Assembly (NCBI GenBank): GCA_030408505.1
Contig: JAUHQI010000004.1
Location: 372,001-436,000 of the forward strand
DNA length: 64,000 nt
Direction of reading: 5' to 3'
DNA from: Candidatus Sacchlamyda saccharinae
GTDB taxonomy: Bacteria > Chlamydiota > Chlamydiia > Chlamydiales > Rhabdochlamydiaceae
Shown: piece after piece, positions 1 through 8,195 of the stretch
How the letters are laid out: each line of letters starts with the position of its first letter
Position numbering within the stretch: the stretch's first letter is position 1
The notes under the pieces: model-generated
What the model was told of the DNA's origin: nothing
Databases searched by the model: none
The model's input: the letters and a program-made list of their open reading frames with translations, nothing else
Position numbers and translations under genes: made by a program

Positions 1-832
1 CTATAAGAAGCATGTCAATAAAATTAATACCTTTGACGATTCCGATTAGAAATACGACTAAGACTATTCCTAAACAAAAAAACACTAAATGATGACCCAA
101 TTTTTTGAGTCGAACTTGAAGAGGAGTTGGTTCTTCTTTGTGCTCTGTGAGTAGAGAAGCAATTTTACCCAATTCGGTTGAGAGACCAGTTTCAGTCACG
201 AGCAAACGTCCTTTTCCCTTAAGGACATTAGTGCCCATAAATCCCATATTTTTCCGATCCCCAATAGGAAGATCCTCTTTTGCAAGCGGAGTAGTAATTT
301 TATGAATGGGAAGGGATTCTCCAGTCAGTGCTGCTTCTTGAGTAGACAGCTGGGCAGAGTAGATCACCCTGCCATCTGCCGGAATAATATCGCCATCTTC
401 AAGATCCACTAGATCCCCAGGGACAAGGCTTTTTGTTGGGATGGTCTGGAGGCTACCATCGCGAATCACCCTACAAGTAGGAGAGGAAAGCTTTTTTAAA
501 CTGGCAATTGAACGCTGTGCATTGAATTCTTGGAAAAACCCTAAAACTGCATTTAGACAGACGATAGAGGCAATCGCGATAGCATCTACCCATTCTTCAA
601 GAAAACCCGAAAGAAAAGCTGCTGCAATAAGAAGCCAAACAATAAAACTTGAAAATTGATTCAAAAACAATGTTAAAGGAGAAGCTAATTTAGGCTCCGG
701 TAATTTATTTTCGCCATATTTGTTTAATCTCTCTTCAGCTTCAGCTTTAGATAGTCCTTTTTCAAGATCCGAACTTAAAACTTTGGAGACCTCTCCCTCA
801 TTCAATCCCCACCAAAAATGCTTATCTTCCAT
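1..832 (-). CDS. P-type cation-transporting ATPase, N-terminal part (cut by window edge)
   Basis: This is the first 277 codons of a P-type ATPase; the rest lies beyond the left edge. The frame is open without stops from ATG at 832. It shows the cation-ATPase N-terminal domain (residues about 1-50, with the pattern GLSKAEAEERLNKYG), two hydrophobic helices (about 57-100), the actuator-domain motif ALTGES near residue 175, and a third hydrophobic segment at about 255. The phosphorylation site and nucleotide domain are outside the window. It is clearly paralogous to the complete ATPase at 56209-58821 (FIVWLLI, LNAVLGFFQEF and PGDLV are shared), so it is probably a 2A-type Ca2+/cation pump of the inner membrane. 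Whether the gene is intact cannot be judged here. Confidence 0.9.
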   Translation of the reverse strand, partial: MEDKHFWWGLNEGEVSKVLSSDLEKGLSKAEAEERLNKYGENKLPEPKLASPLTLFLNQFSSFIVWLLIAAAFLSGFLEEWVDAIAIASIVCLNAVLGFFQEFNAQRSIASLKKLSSPTCRVIRDGSLQTIPTKSLVPGDLVDLEDGDIIPADGRVIYSAQLSTQEAALTGESLPIHKITTPLAKEDLPIGDRKNMGFMGTNVLKGKGRLLVTETGLSTELGKIASLLTEHKEEPTPLQVRLKKLGHHLVFFCLGIVLVVFLIGIVKGINFIDMLLI

Positions 833-1002
833 CTAACTCCTCCCTACTGACTTTTAATATCAGGTTTTTTTTTAAAAGAGAGACTTTTTATTGCTAATGA
901 AGAAGGGAAACGGGCTATTTCAGTTTGAGCTATAGAACTCAGAAGGACGGTTGGATGCTCTCAGCGCTTGAAAATTAAGCACATTTTATGCACACTAAGC
1001 AA

Positions 1003-1082
1003 CAATAGTCAGCAGCAACTCCCTGAAAGAGACTATTCTCAAGAGATCGGTTCCCATAGGGAGAAGTTGTTGTTGATTATTG
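1003..1082. repeat. Long imperfect inverted repeat / hairpin
   Basis: The arm 1003-1024 pairs with 1058-1082. As RNA on the plus strand, 17 outer pairs are continuous and include three G-U wobbles. A 3-nt bulge (1063-1065) follows, then 5 more pairs (TCCCT with AGGGA), leaving a 33-nt loop. It lies in a gene-free stretch and is followed by no T-run, so it is not an ordinary terminator. It could be a small mobile-element remnant or a structured RNA. Confidence 0.6.
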
Positions 1083-1106
1083 AAATTTGTTGAGAGGTTT
1101 AGTTTT

Positions 1107-1167
1107 ACCTCGGACTTGAAAACAGAAGTGCCGCAAGGTACCGGGGGTTCGAATCCCTCCTCTTCCG
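1107..1167 (+). pseudogene. tRNA-Ser-like 3' half, degenerate
   Basis: The segment reads like the 3' half of a tRNA-Ser (UGA anticodon loop CTTGAAA). It has a long variable arm (GTGCCGCAAGGTACC), a T-arm GGGGG-TTCGAAT-CCCTC and the acceptor strand CTCTTCC plus discriminator G. The anticodon stem carries two mismatches, and no matching 5' half with D-arm is present upstream. The complementary acceptor strand GGAAGAG instead occurs just downstream, at 1179-1185, followed by a second TTCGAAT T-loop-like block. I read this as debris of tRNA genes, possibly an old integration site, and not as a functional tRNA. Confidence 0.5.
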
Positions 1168-1280
1168 ATGCTTCGCTCGGAAGAGTGAGGGTTCGAATCC
1201 CCGGAGGGGGTTTGCACCGAGCGATCAGCGAGTAGATGATTGCGTAGCAATCAGCCCAAAGGGCCGAAGGCGTAGCCTTC
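1160..1280. repeat. Cluster of short palindromes with GCGNAGC mini-hairpin cores
   Basis: Three perfect hairpins lie within 120 bp. CTCTTCCG/CGGAAGAG is at 1160-1185, with GCTTCGC (GCGAAGC on the other strand) in its loop. GATTGC-GTA-GCAATC is at 1238-1252, and GAAGGC-GTA-GCCTTC at 1266-1280. The last two share a GCGTAGC core. The remainder of the gene-free stretch 833-1476 holds no ORF I believe in. Confidence 0.6.
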
Positions 1281-1476
1281 AGTCCATCCCTCCTCTTCCG
1301 AAGGGCGCCCATAGACCGGCCCTGATCGACGGGAGACGCTAGTCCCCGCTGAAGGGCGACTCCTGCTACAAAAGGAGCCTCTTTTGAGAACAAATCCTCA
1401 TTTATATTTTTGTAAAAAAATCATCTCTTGCATACTACTGATACTGCAGACGAGCATTCTTTTTGGAGAAATCACG

Positions 1477-2256
1477 ATGAGAGAAGTAATTGATGAATAT
1501 GACCCCGAGTATTGCCACTCATTGGAGGCAGTATATGGGAAAGGGATGATGTCCGAGGGTGGGGCTGAAGGGATTGATTTCATGTTCAAGGACCTGCCGA
1601 TTCAGGGGAAAAAAGCCCTGGATATTGGCTGTGGCTTGGGCGGTGTAGCCTATCACTTAGCCACAAAATACGAAATGGATGTGACAGGACTGGAAATCAA
1701 CTCATGGATGGTAAAGGAAGCCGAGCGAAACACCCCAGCTGAAATAAAACCCCGGCTCACTTTTGTCTTGAGTACGAATAATGCTTCCCTCCCCTTTGAG
1801 AATGATAGCTTCGATATCGTCTATAGCAAAGGGGTTCTCTGTCATGTCGAAAACAAACGAGAACTTTTTAAGGAATGTCATCGAATTCTAAAACCTGGTG
1901 GCCTCTTAGTGATCAATGATTGGCTGAGCCCCACAAAAGGTAAATGGGGTGGCTATGTTCAGCGGCTCGTAGAATTAGAAGGTCTTTCCCTTTATGCCGA
2001 ATCAATAGAGGGATATCTAGAGGTGCTTGGTGAAGCTCAGTTTACCGATGTAGAGGTGCTTGACCTTACCGAGAAATACGCACAGTACAATGAAGAAATT
2101 GTGAGAGAGCTGAAGAAACCAGAAAAAGAAGAAGCCTTCATCCGCTCCTTCAGCCAGCAGTTACATAAAGAGGCTATTGAAGGGTATGATGCAATCGCAC
2201 GTGCTATGCGCACTGGAGAAGGCTTGGTTACCCAATTTACCGCCATAAAGAGATAG
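1477..2256 (+). CDS. SAM-dependent methyltransferase, sarcosine/phosphoethanolamine N-methyltransferase-like
   Basis: A class I Rossmann methyltransferase of 259 aa. The SAM-binding motif DIGCGLGG is at about residues 49-56, an acidic residue ends strand 2 (TGLEIN), and motif IV/post-motif blocks FDIVYSKGVLCHV and LKPGGLLVINDW follow. The N-terminal pattern (EYDPEY...YG.GMMSEGG) and overall plan resemble small-molecule N-methyltransferases acting on glycine derivatives or phosphoethanolamine; the substrate is inferred. I chose the ATG at 1477 because GGAG lies 8 nt upstream. The frame opens 31 codons earlier, and that stretch looks like a signal peptide but has no ribosome-binding site and would be odd on a cytosolic enzyme. 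It stands alone, downstream of the tRNA debris. Confidence 0.8.
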   Translation: MREVIDEYDPEYCHSLEAVYGKGMMSEGGAEGIDFMFKDLPIQGKKALDIGCGLGGVAYHLATKYEMDVTGLEINSWMVKEAERNTPAEIKPRLTFVLSTNNASLPFENDSFDIVYSKGVLCHVENKRELFKECHRILKPGGLLVINDWLSPTKGKWGGYVQRLVELEGLSLYAESIEGYLEVLGEAQFTDVEVLDLTEKYAQYNEEIVRELKKPEKEEAFIRSFSQQLHKEAIEGYDAIARAMRTGEGLVTQFTAIKR

Positions 2257-2306
2257 CTTTTTGTTAACCTGCTAATCTTCAATCAGATATATATGACTAA
2301 AATACG

Positions 2307-3536
2307 ATGTATCGTAAAATGGTCAATATGAAGAGAATGTATGAAGAGCTAGTTTTGAAGCACCTTTCCGAGTTGCGCCAAATGGCTTTTTTGATGGGGC
2401 CTAGGCAGGTTGGAAAAACCACGATTGGCCTTGATACCGCAGGAAATTGGGCCAAGCATTTTTACTTCAACTGGGATAACCCTGCTGAAAGATTGCTCTT
2501 TATCGAAGGTCCAGAAGCCATCGCTGCTCAAGCTAATTTACATGAGCTTGCAGACGAAATCCCTGTTCTCATATTTGATGAGATCCACAAATTTGGAAAA
2601 TGGAAAACATTTCTAAAAGGATTTTTCGATAAATATGAGAAAAAAACGAAATTGATTGTCACCGGAAGCGCCCGTCTAAATGTATACAAAAAAGGTGGAG
2701 ACAGCTTGATGGGGCGCTATTTCTATTATCGCATACATCCCCTCTCTGTTGCAGAGATTGTTTCACCAAATGTGATTGATGATGAAATCAGAAGCTCGCC
2801 AACTCCAATTTCTGACGCCGACTGGGAAGCTCTCTTAGAATTTGGAGGTTTTCCTGAGCCATTTGTCCAACGATCTAAGAGCTTTTCTAAACGCCTTCAA
2901 ACCATGCGCAAAGATCAACTTTTCCACGAAGATATCCGAGATGGAACAAGAATCCAAGAAATCGCTCAAATGGAAATTCTTGCAGAAATTTTGCAAGGCC
3001 AAGCTGCACAGTCCTTGAATTACCAATCCCTAGCAAAGAAAGTCCGAGTTTCCGTAGACACAATTAGACGATGGATTGAGGTTTTAAAGTCCTTTTATTT
3101 TTGCTATTCCATTCAACCTTGGTCAAAAAATATCGCTCGCTCGCTATTAAAGGAACCTAAACTCTACCTTTGGGATTGGTCTTTAGTCGAAAATGTAGAG
3201 CAACGAAATGAAAATCTCATTGCGAGCCATCTTCTCAAAGCCGTACATCTTTGGACAGATCGAGGAATGGGCGATTTTGGCCTTTACTACATACGTACTA
3301 AAGAACAAAAAGAAGTAGACTTTGTGGTAACCAAAGATGGCAACCCTTGGTTTTTGGTTGAAGTCAAGTCTACGAAAAATGGACTCTCCAAAGAGTTATT
3401 TCGATTTCAGAAGGAAACCGGTGCTGCTCATGCATTCCAAGTAACGATCGACCTTCCATATGTTAATAAAAATTGTTTTGAAGAAACCAATCCAATAATT
3501 GTCCCAGCAAGAACCTTCCTCTCTCAGCTTATCTAA
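2307..3536 (+). CDS. AAA family ATPase with C-terminal DUF4143 domain
   Basis: A 409-aa protein with Walker A GPRQVGKTT (residues 31-39), Walker B VLIFDEIHK (about 87-95), a sensor-like TGSARL, a helical middle and a C-terminal restriction-endonuclease-like block (EVDFVV...WFLVEVKS, about 330-350). This domain order is that of the widespread AAA_14/DUF4143 proteins, whose cellular role is unsettled; they are often found on accessory DNA. Several in-frame ATGs (2307, 2319, 2328, 2337) are possible starts and none has a convincing Shine-Dalgarno. It is transcribed alone, toward the convergent membrane-protein pair. A weak inverted repeat (3533-3542 with 3576-3587) lies between the convergent genes and may serve as a shared terminator. 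Confidence 0.85.
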   Translation: MYRKMVNMKRMYEELVLKHLSELRQMAFLMGPRQVGKTTIGLDTAGNWAKHFYFNWDNPAERLLFIEGPEAIAAQANLHELADEIPVLIFDEIHKFGKWKTFLKGFFDKYEKKTKLIVTGSARLNVYKKGGDSLMGRYFYYRIHPLSVAEIVSPNVIDDEIRSSPTPISDADWEALLEFGGFPEPFVQRSKSFSKRLQTMRKDQLFHEDIRDGTRIQEIAQMEILAEILQGQAAQSLNYQSLAKKVRVSVDTIRRWIEVLKSFYFCYSIQPWSKNIARSLLKEPKLYLWDWSLVENVEQRNENLIASHLLKAVHLWTDRGMGDFGLYYIRTKEQKEVDFVVTKDGNPWFLVEVKSTKNGLSKELFRFQKETGAAHAFQVTIDLPYVNKNCFEETNPIIVPARTFLSQLI

Positions 3537-3592
3537 GAGTGGACTGACAAATGCCAGATGATCAGGTTCACATACACTCTCTTAGAAAGCAC

Positions 3593-3871
3593 TTATCCAG
3601 AATCGCTGCTAGACGTTGTCGATGAAGAGGAGGACATAGTCGTCATCGGAAGAACAGGGGGAGGAGCAATTGGAGTTGCATTGAAGCTCCGCATGCATCT
3701 GTGAGTGGCGCAACCAATTCCAATAAGCAATGTTAACCCTAAGACAATTATGATAAAGTGTCCGGCAGGAGCTACTGCTTCACATATTTCTTTTTGATCT
3801 GGGTAAGCACTCGTGCAGATACTCTTAAAGAAAACCTGCACATCTTGCGGTGCACTAAGATTGATTGTCAT
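3593..3871 (-). CDS. Small single-pass membrane protein, function unknown
   Basis: A 92-aa protein that I do not recognise. An N-terminal soluble part of about 40 residues containing two cysteines is followed by one strong hydrophobic helix (residues about 38-55, IIIVLGLTLLIGIG). The tail is rich in Pro, Ser and Thr and ends in a Ser/Thr run. Its start is 3 nt after the stop of the upstream membrane protein gene, and GAGGAG overlaps that stop region 5 nt before the ATG, so the two are very probably one transcript and translationally coupled. The low-complexity tail and single helix would suit a lineage-specific envelope or inclusion-associated protein, which is inference only. Confidence 0.6.
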   Translation of the reverse strand: MTINLSAPQDVQVFFKSICTSAYPDQKEICEAVAPAGHFIIIVLGLTLLIGIGCATHRCMRSFNATPIAPPPVLPMTTMSSSSSTTSSSDSG

Positions 3872-3874
3872 TTT

Positions 3875-4966
3875 TTACTCCTCTGTTTTGATTTTAGGGA
3901 TAATTATGGGCACATTGCGCAGCAATGGCCAGAAAGCATCCATGTAAAGTGGAAGGCCCATACCACCTAGCATGAGGCCATTGTCGACGGCTTGCAGAGC
4001 ACGAGAATCGGCACGACGCAGAGCGATCAGACTGACGACAGTTGAGGCGATGAAAAGGATCTGTTGGGCCATACGTACATATTGTGAGGTGCGCCAAAGT
4101 GTAGCTTCCTTACGAAGCTTTTTCATTTCAGTGCGCGCTTTAGTCTGATCATTATCGAGAATAGCTTGAAACACCTTAAAACTTGCTAAAGCTCCACGTG
4201 GACCCATTTTTGACTGAAGAACTTCGATCCGACTCGACAGTTGTTTGCCACGGGCAGCTTTTAGAATTTCGGCAAAGTAGTCATGCTCTTTGAGCTGCTG
4301 CCAATTGACAATATCTTTGTTCAGGAGGTCCTCAACTTTGCTTAATCCCGCGAAGGGATCTTGTCCAGAGAAGATCTCTTTATTCGACTTCACCACTTCG
4401 TAGAGGAAAGGGAGCATCACAAGTACGATCAGTACAGGGAGGATCCAAGGATTTGCCGCTAGGAAAACAGATAGAGCTCCAAAGGAGACAATAGTCGAGA
4501 GAGTAGCAACGAGCATGAACGCACCCACCGCAATGGTGGCAATTCCTGACACAAGGAGGCGAACTCCTTTCCCTTTGTCTCCATTTTCAAATGCTTGGAT
4601 GGCTTCTCGTATAGAGATGACACCTACAACAACATTGAGGATGGCCCCAATGAACCCAAATGCCGAAGAGGCGACGAGGACAGGAGCGAGCTTTACGATC
4701 GAAGGTTTAATGATTTCAAGGGTAGTGAAGACAACGAAAGAGGCATTGAAGACATCATGAATAATTTGTGGGGCGCAGCTCCCTGTAATCGGGTGGAAAC
4801 GTTTTTTCTGGTCTGCTAGACAAGCCTCGATGAGCCCCTCTTTTTTAGTGATAACGTCCTGCACGGCTGCGCTGCAGTTTGCGTCCGCACGCGAAGGTCC
4901 ACTGGGAGATATTTTACTCCAAAGATCTCCTGGCAATGAGATAATATTACTAATTACAGTATTCAT
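3875..4966 (-). CDS. Multi-pass membrane protein, function unknown
   Basis: A 363-aa protein with no motif I recognise. Hydrophobic segments cluster at about residues 75-125, 135-165 and 170-195, forming paired helices with short turns. A charged helical region follows (about 200-300, with LSKVEDLL and EMKKLRKEA), then a C-terminal hydrophobic pair (about 305-350). Paired hydrophobic helices flanked by soluble regions are seen in many chlamydial inclusion-membrane proteins, but this resemblance is general and not proof. ATG at 4966 has no clear Shine-Dalgarno; the AT-rich upstream gap to 5018 may hold the promoter. It is the first gene of a two-gene unit. Confidence 0.6.
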   Translation of the reverse strand: MNTVISNIISLPGDLWSKISPSGPSRADANCSAAVQDVITKKEGLIEACLADQKKRFHPITGSCAPQIIHDVFNASFVVFTTLEIIKPSIVKLAPVLVASSAFGFIGAILNVVVGVISIREAIQAFENGDKGKGVRLLVSGIATIAVGAFMLVATLSTIVSFGALSVFLAANPWILPVLIVLVMLPFLYEVVKSNKEIFSGQDPFAGLSKVEDLLNKDIVNWQQLKEHDYFAEILKAARGKQLSSRIEVLQSKMGPRGALASFKVFQAILDNDQTKARTEMKKLRKEATLWRTSQYVRMAQQILFIASTVVSLIALRRADSRALQAVDNGLMLGGMGLPLYMDAFWPLLRNVPIIIPKIKTEE

Positions 4967-5018
4967 AGTTTTGTAATAGTAACAAACTATTGATTATTAA
5001 TCAATTAAAATATTTTAT

Positions 5019-6569
5019 TTACAATTCAAAAATCTCATCTCTATGGATAGAGACTTTGCGGCTAGCTACCTGGTCAATGAAGTCGCGGTCGTGCGAGACA
5101 AAGAGGATAGTCCCTGGGAACATGGATAGGGCTTTGGCTAAGGCCTCTTTCGACTCGAGATCGAGGTGGTTGGTCGGCTCGTCGAGGACGAGGAAATTGG
5201 CTCCAGAGAGCATGAGTTTGGCCAGAAGCAAGCGAGCCATCTCTCCCCCACTGAGCATGGTGATCTTTTTCTGGGCATCTTCGGGGCGAAAAAGCATCGC
5301 ACCGAGAATCTGCCGCCGTTTTTCATCATTCATCTGTGGGATTTGAGTTTCTAGCCAAGAGAGGACAGTTTCTGTGCCCTGGAAGAGGTGTTTATGTTCT
5401 TGGTAGAAGACGGCCATTTGCACATTGTGGCCAATAGTGGCTTCTCCTTCATCAGGGGCAATTTTCTGAATGAGCATATGGACAAGTGTGGTCTTCCCTC
5501 CCCCATTGACGCCGATGAAGGCAATCCGATCCCCCCGCATGAACTCGAGGGTCATGGGGCCGATTAGGATGTCGGGGTCATAGATTTTACAGAGGCCTTT
5601 TGCTTTTAAAGGGGTTTGGCCACTTGGTTTTTCTGGCTTGAAGTAGAATGCGGGATATTGGCGAGAGGAGCGTCCAAGTTCTGGCCACTCCATCTTGTCG
5701 AGCATCTTTTGCCGCGACATGGCTTGTTTGGATTTGGTGGCTTTGCTTTTAAAGCGCTCAACGAACTGCCGCATTTTTTGAGCTTTAGCTTCTGTCTTGG
5801 CATACTCGCGTGCTTTTTGCTCGGCAATCTCTTCTTTTTTCTGCAGAAATTGTTTGTAGGTGCAGGGATAGCTGCCGATGGTTCCGTAATCGACATCAAG
5901 TACTGCTGTTCCTACATTCTGGAGGAAGCGCTCATCATGTGAGACGGTGAGTAAGAGCCCTTTAAAACTTTCTGTGAGGTAGCTTTCGAGCCAAGCGATA
6001 CTTTTGATGTCGAGGTAGTTGGTCGGTTCATCGAGAAGGAGGATATCGGGATTGGTGAAGAGGAGCTGGGCAAGGAGGACGCGCATCTTCCAACCCCCTG
6101 AGAGCCGTTTTAAGGGCTCATGCAGAGCATCAATTGCTAAACCTAGTCCTATGAGGAGGCTCTCTGCATCTGCTTCTGCTCTATAGCCATCAAGGCTTGC
6201 AATCCTCTCTTCGACTTTGGAGAGTTTATCGGCTTCAACATCGGTCCATTCAGGAGAATCGAGGACCTCTTTTTTTGCAAGCATGGCCTCCCAGAGAGGC
6301 TTTCTACCTTTGATCACGACCTCTACGAGGGAGAGGTGGTCATACTTGTGGTGATCTTGACGCATCCAACCCATGGTTGCAGCCTTAGGCTTTTGAATTT
6401 CTCCAAGCGTTGGTGTCCGTTCACCTGCTAAAAGCGAGAGAAAGGAGGACTTTCCGCATCCATTTGCGCCTACAATGATGTACCTGTATTTCGGAGTGAG
6501 GGTAAGGCTCACGTCGTCAAAAAGGACGCGATCTCCAAAATGGAGTGAGATTTGGTTGAGCTGTAACAT
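5019..6569 (-). CDS. ABC-F family ATPase (ribosome-associated type)
   Basis: A 516-aa protein with two ABC ATPase domains and no membrane part, the layout of ABC-F proteins. Domain 1 has Walker A GANGCGKSS (about 34-42), signature LSGGWKMR and Walker B LLLDEPTNYLD. Domain 2 has Walker A GVNGGGKTT (about 347-355), signature LSGGEMARL and Walker B LVLDEPTNHLD. The linker between the domains is charged and helical. Known members act on the ribosome (Ettl/Uup/YdiF types) and not in transport; the exact subtype is not settled from sequence alone. The start codon lies 2 nt beyond the pheS stop, so the gene is the last of the infC-pheS unit. Confidence 0.9.
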   Translation of the reverse strand: MLQLNQISLHFGDRVLFDDVSLTLTPKYRYIIVGANGCGKSSFLSLLAGERTPTLGEIQKPKAATMGWMRQDHHKYDHLSLVEVVIKGRKPLWEAMLAKKEVLDSPEWTDVEADKLSKVEERIASLDGYRAEADAESLLIGLGLAIDALHEPLKRLSGGWKMRVLLAQLLFTNPDILLLDEPTNYLDIKSIAWLESYLTESFKGLLLTVSHDERFLQNVGTAVLDVDYGTIGSYPCTYKQFLQKKEEIAEQKAREYAKTEAKAQKMRQFVERFKSKATKSKQAMSRQKMLDKMEWPELGRSSRQYPAFYFKPEKPSGQTPLKAKGLCKIYDPDILIGPMTLEFMRGDRIAFIGVNGGGKTTLVHMLIQKIAPDEGEATIGHNVQMAVFYQEHKHLFQGTETVLSWLETQIPQMNDEKRRQILGAMLFRPEDAQKKITMLSGGEMARLLLAKLMLSGANFLVLDEPTNHLDLESKEALAKALSMFPGTILFVSHDRDFIDQVASRKVSIHRDEIFEL

Positions 6570-6571
6570 AG

Positions 6572-7591
6572 TTAAAACTGTGCTAAAAGGCGCATGTCGT
6601 TTTCGGTGAACATCCGGATGTCACTAATGCCGTAACGGAGCATAGCCAGGCGTTCGATACCAAGTCCCCAGGCATACCCTGAATACTTATGGGGGTCGAT
6701 CCCACCATTTTTAAGGACTTCTGGATGAACCATACCAGCGCCACAAACTTCGAGCCAGCCTGTTTGTTTGCAAAGACGGCAGCCCTCGCCGTTACAAGCA
6801 GTGCAACGGAGATCAACTTCGATGCCAGGCTCTACAAATGGAAAGTAGCTAGGGCGAAAACGGGCTTCGATGTCTTTCTTAAACAGTTTGCTCCAAAATT
6901 CTTCCATGGTCGCAAAGAGATCTGCAAAGGATACATCCTCGTCGATGTAGATCCCTTCCACTTGGTGGAAGAAGACGTGGGATCTTGCGCTGATGTTTTC
7001 GTTGCGAAAGACTGTTCCGGGAGCGATGATTCGGATGGGCGGGTTGTGGCCTTCCATAGCGCGGAGCTGAACGTTTGAGGTCTGCGAGCGGAGCAATGAA
7101 TGCTTGTTGATGTAGAAGGTATCTTGCATATCACGTGCTGGATGATCATCGGGATAATTGAGCCCTTCGAAGTTATACCAGTCGGAATCGATTTCAGGGC
7201 CGCACTGCACAGAAAAGCCCATGCCACTTAGGATGTCGATCACCTCACGCAGCATAATGCGGATAGGATGATGTCTCCCAAGATATTGCCGTTTGCCAGG
7301 GAGGCTGATGTCAATTTTTTCTTCTTCGAGCTGTTTACTCTCTTCGGCTTGTGAGAATGAAGTGAGTGCCTGTTCACAAAGATCTGAGATTTCGATTTTG
7401 AGCTCATTGATGATTTTACCAACTTGGGGGCGCTTTTCAGGCTCCACACTTCGCAAGTTAACCATCAGCCCTTGGACAGGGCCTTTTTTTCCCAAATATT
7501 TTACTTTGAGGTCTTCGATATCTTTAGAGCGTTTGACGCTCGTGAGATCTTCTTGAAAGGCTTTTTTTAATGAGAGTACTTCTTTTTCCAT
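6572..7591 (-). CDS. pheS: Phenylalanine--tRNA ligase alpha subunit
   Basis: A 339-aa class II synthetase subunit. The N-terminal coiled coil carries KYLGKKGPVQ. Motif 1 is around residues 110-145 (GPEIDSDWYNFEGLNYP), motif 2 is FRNENISARS, and motif 3 is GLGIERLAMLRYGI near the C-terminus. A Cys-rich insertion (CTACNGEGC and CKQTGW) lies in the catalytic domain before the GAGMVHPEVL block. It pairs with PheT, which is not in the window. The gene follows rplT, as in the classic infC-rpmI-rplT-pheS order. Its ATG lies directly after the T-run of the rplT terminator and has no Shine-Dalgarno, so expression must depend on read-through, an internal promoter, or leader structure. Confidence 0.97.
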   Translation of the reverse strand: MEKEVLSLKKAFQEDLTSVKRSKDIEDLKVKYLGKKGPVQGLMVNLRSVEPEKRPQVGKIINELKIEISDLCEQALTSFSQAEESKQLEEEKIDISLPGKRQYLGRHHPIRIMLREVIDILSGMGFSVQCGPEIDSDWYNFEGLNYPDDHPARDMQDTFYINKHSLLRSQTSNVQLRAMEGHNPPIRIIAPGTVFRNENISARSHVFFHQVEGIYIDEDVSFADLFATMEEFWSKLFKKDIEARFRPSYFPFVEPGIEVDLRCTACNGEGCRLCKQTGWLEVCGAGMVHPEVLKNGGIDPHKYSGYAWGLGIERLAMLRYGISDIRMFTENDMRLLAQF

Positions 7592-7620
7592 AAAAAAAAG
7601 GCGGCTTTTCAGCCGCCTTT
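7592..7620 (-). terminator. Rho-independent terminator/attenuator between rplT and pheS
   Basis: Reading the minus strand, a perfect 10-bp stem (AAAGGCGGCT with AGCCGCCTTT, 7597-7620) with a 4-nt loop is followed by a U-run (7592-7599). The U-run ends exactly at the pheS start codon (7591). It terminates the ribosomal-protein transcript and may act as an attenuator for pheS. Confidence 0.85.
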
Positions 7621-7634
7621 GGCGTTTTTCTTCT

Positions 7635-7994
7635 TTAAGAAGCTAGTGCTTTTTTCGCTTCGTCTGCGACAGCGGCAAAACTCTCAGGGTCATGGATAGC
7701 CATTTCTGAAAGCATTTTTCTATTCAAACTGCATCCAGATTTTTGCAAACCATGGATCATTTTGCTATAGGAAAGGCCGTTTACCTTGGCTCCAACACCG
7801 ATACGCGTAATCCAAATTCTTCGGAAATCGCGCTTGCGCAATTTGCGGTGGCGTGTGCTGAAGGCAAGAGCGGACATCACGGCATCTTTGGTCAATCGAA
7901 GGTGGTTTTTACGGTCTCCGACAAACCCTTTTGCCAATTTCATCAGTCGCTTACGTTTGCGGTGTCTAGCTACTGCGTTACTTGCTCTTGTCAT
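7635..7994 (-). CDS. rplT: 50S ribosomal protein L20
   Basis: 119 aa, the normal size for L20. The basic N-terminus (ARHRKRKRLMKLAKGF) and the blocks RHRKLRKRDFRRIWITRI and LSYSKMIHGL are diagnostic. L20 binds 23S rRNA early in 50S assembly, and in other bacteria it represses its own operon. It lies 3 nt after rpmI in the infC-rpmI-rplT unit and is followed by a strong terminator. No operator hairpin for L20 autoregulation was obvious, but I did not fold the leader. Confidence 0.98.
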   Translation of the reverse strand: MTRASNAVARHRKRKRLMKLAKGFVGDRKNHLRLTKDAVMSALAFSTRHRKLRKRDFRRIWITRIGVGAKVNGLSYSKMIHGLQKSGCSLNRKMLSEMAIHDPESFAAVADEAKKALAS

Positions 7995-7997
7995 AAT

Positions 7998-8195
7998 TTA
8001 TGCTCCTATCAATCGAGCGTATTTTTTCTCTACGACTCTTGCGACGCCGGCATCTTTACCCATGCGTCTTTTGGTATTTGACGATTTCTTTGTCAAAATA
8101 TGTCTTTTGCCTGGACGACGACGGAGTAGCTTCCCGGTCCCTGTGACCTTAAACCTACCCTTCGCGGCTTTGTGTGGCTTCATTTTTACTTTCAC
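7998..8195 (-). CDS. rpmI: 50S ribosomal protein L35
   Basis: 65 aa, basic, with the L35 pattern KMKPHKAAKGRFKVTGTGK followed by KRHILTKKS and an Arg/Lys-rich end. I chose the GTG at 8195: it overlaps the infC stop (GTGA) and has GGAG 8 nt upstream inside infC. The ATG at 8183 would leave the site 20 nt away and shorten the N-terminus relative to other L35 proteins. Translation is therefore probably coupled to infC. Confidence 0.95.
   Translation of the reverse strand: MKVKMKPHKAAKGRFKVTGTGKLLRRRPGKRHILTKKSSNTKRRMGKDAGVARVVEKKYARLIGA

Noticed and set aside
995-1393. 132-aa minus-strand ORF
   Set aside because: It reads antisense through tRNA-like T-arms and palindromes; the encoded pattern is the familiar artefact of translating reverse tRNA sequence.
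1384-1476. 31-codon N-terminal extension of the methyltransferase resembling a signal peptide
   Set aside because: No ribosome-binding site at 1384, whereas GGAG precedes ATG 1477, and the enzyme family is cytosolic.
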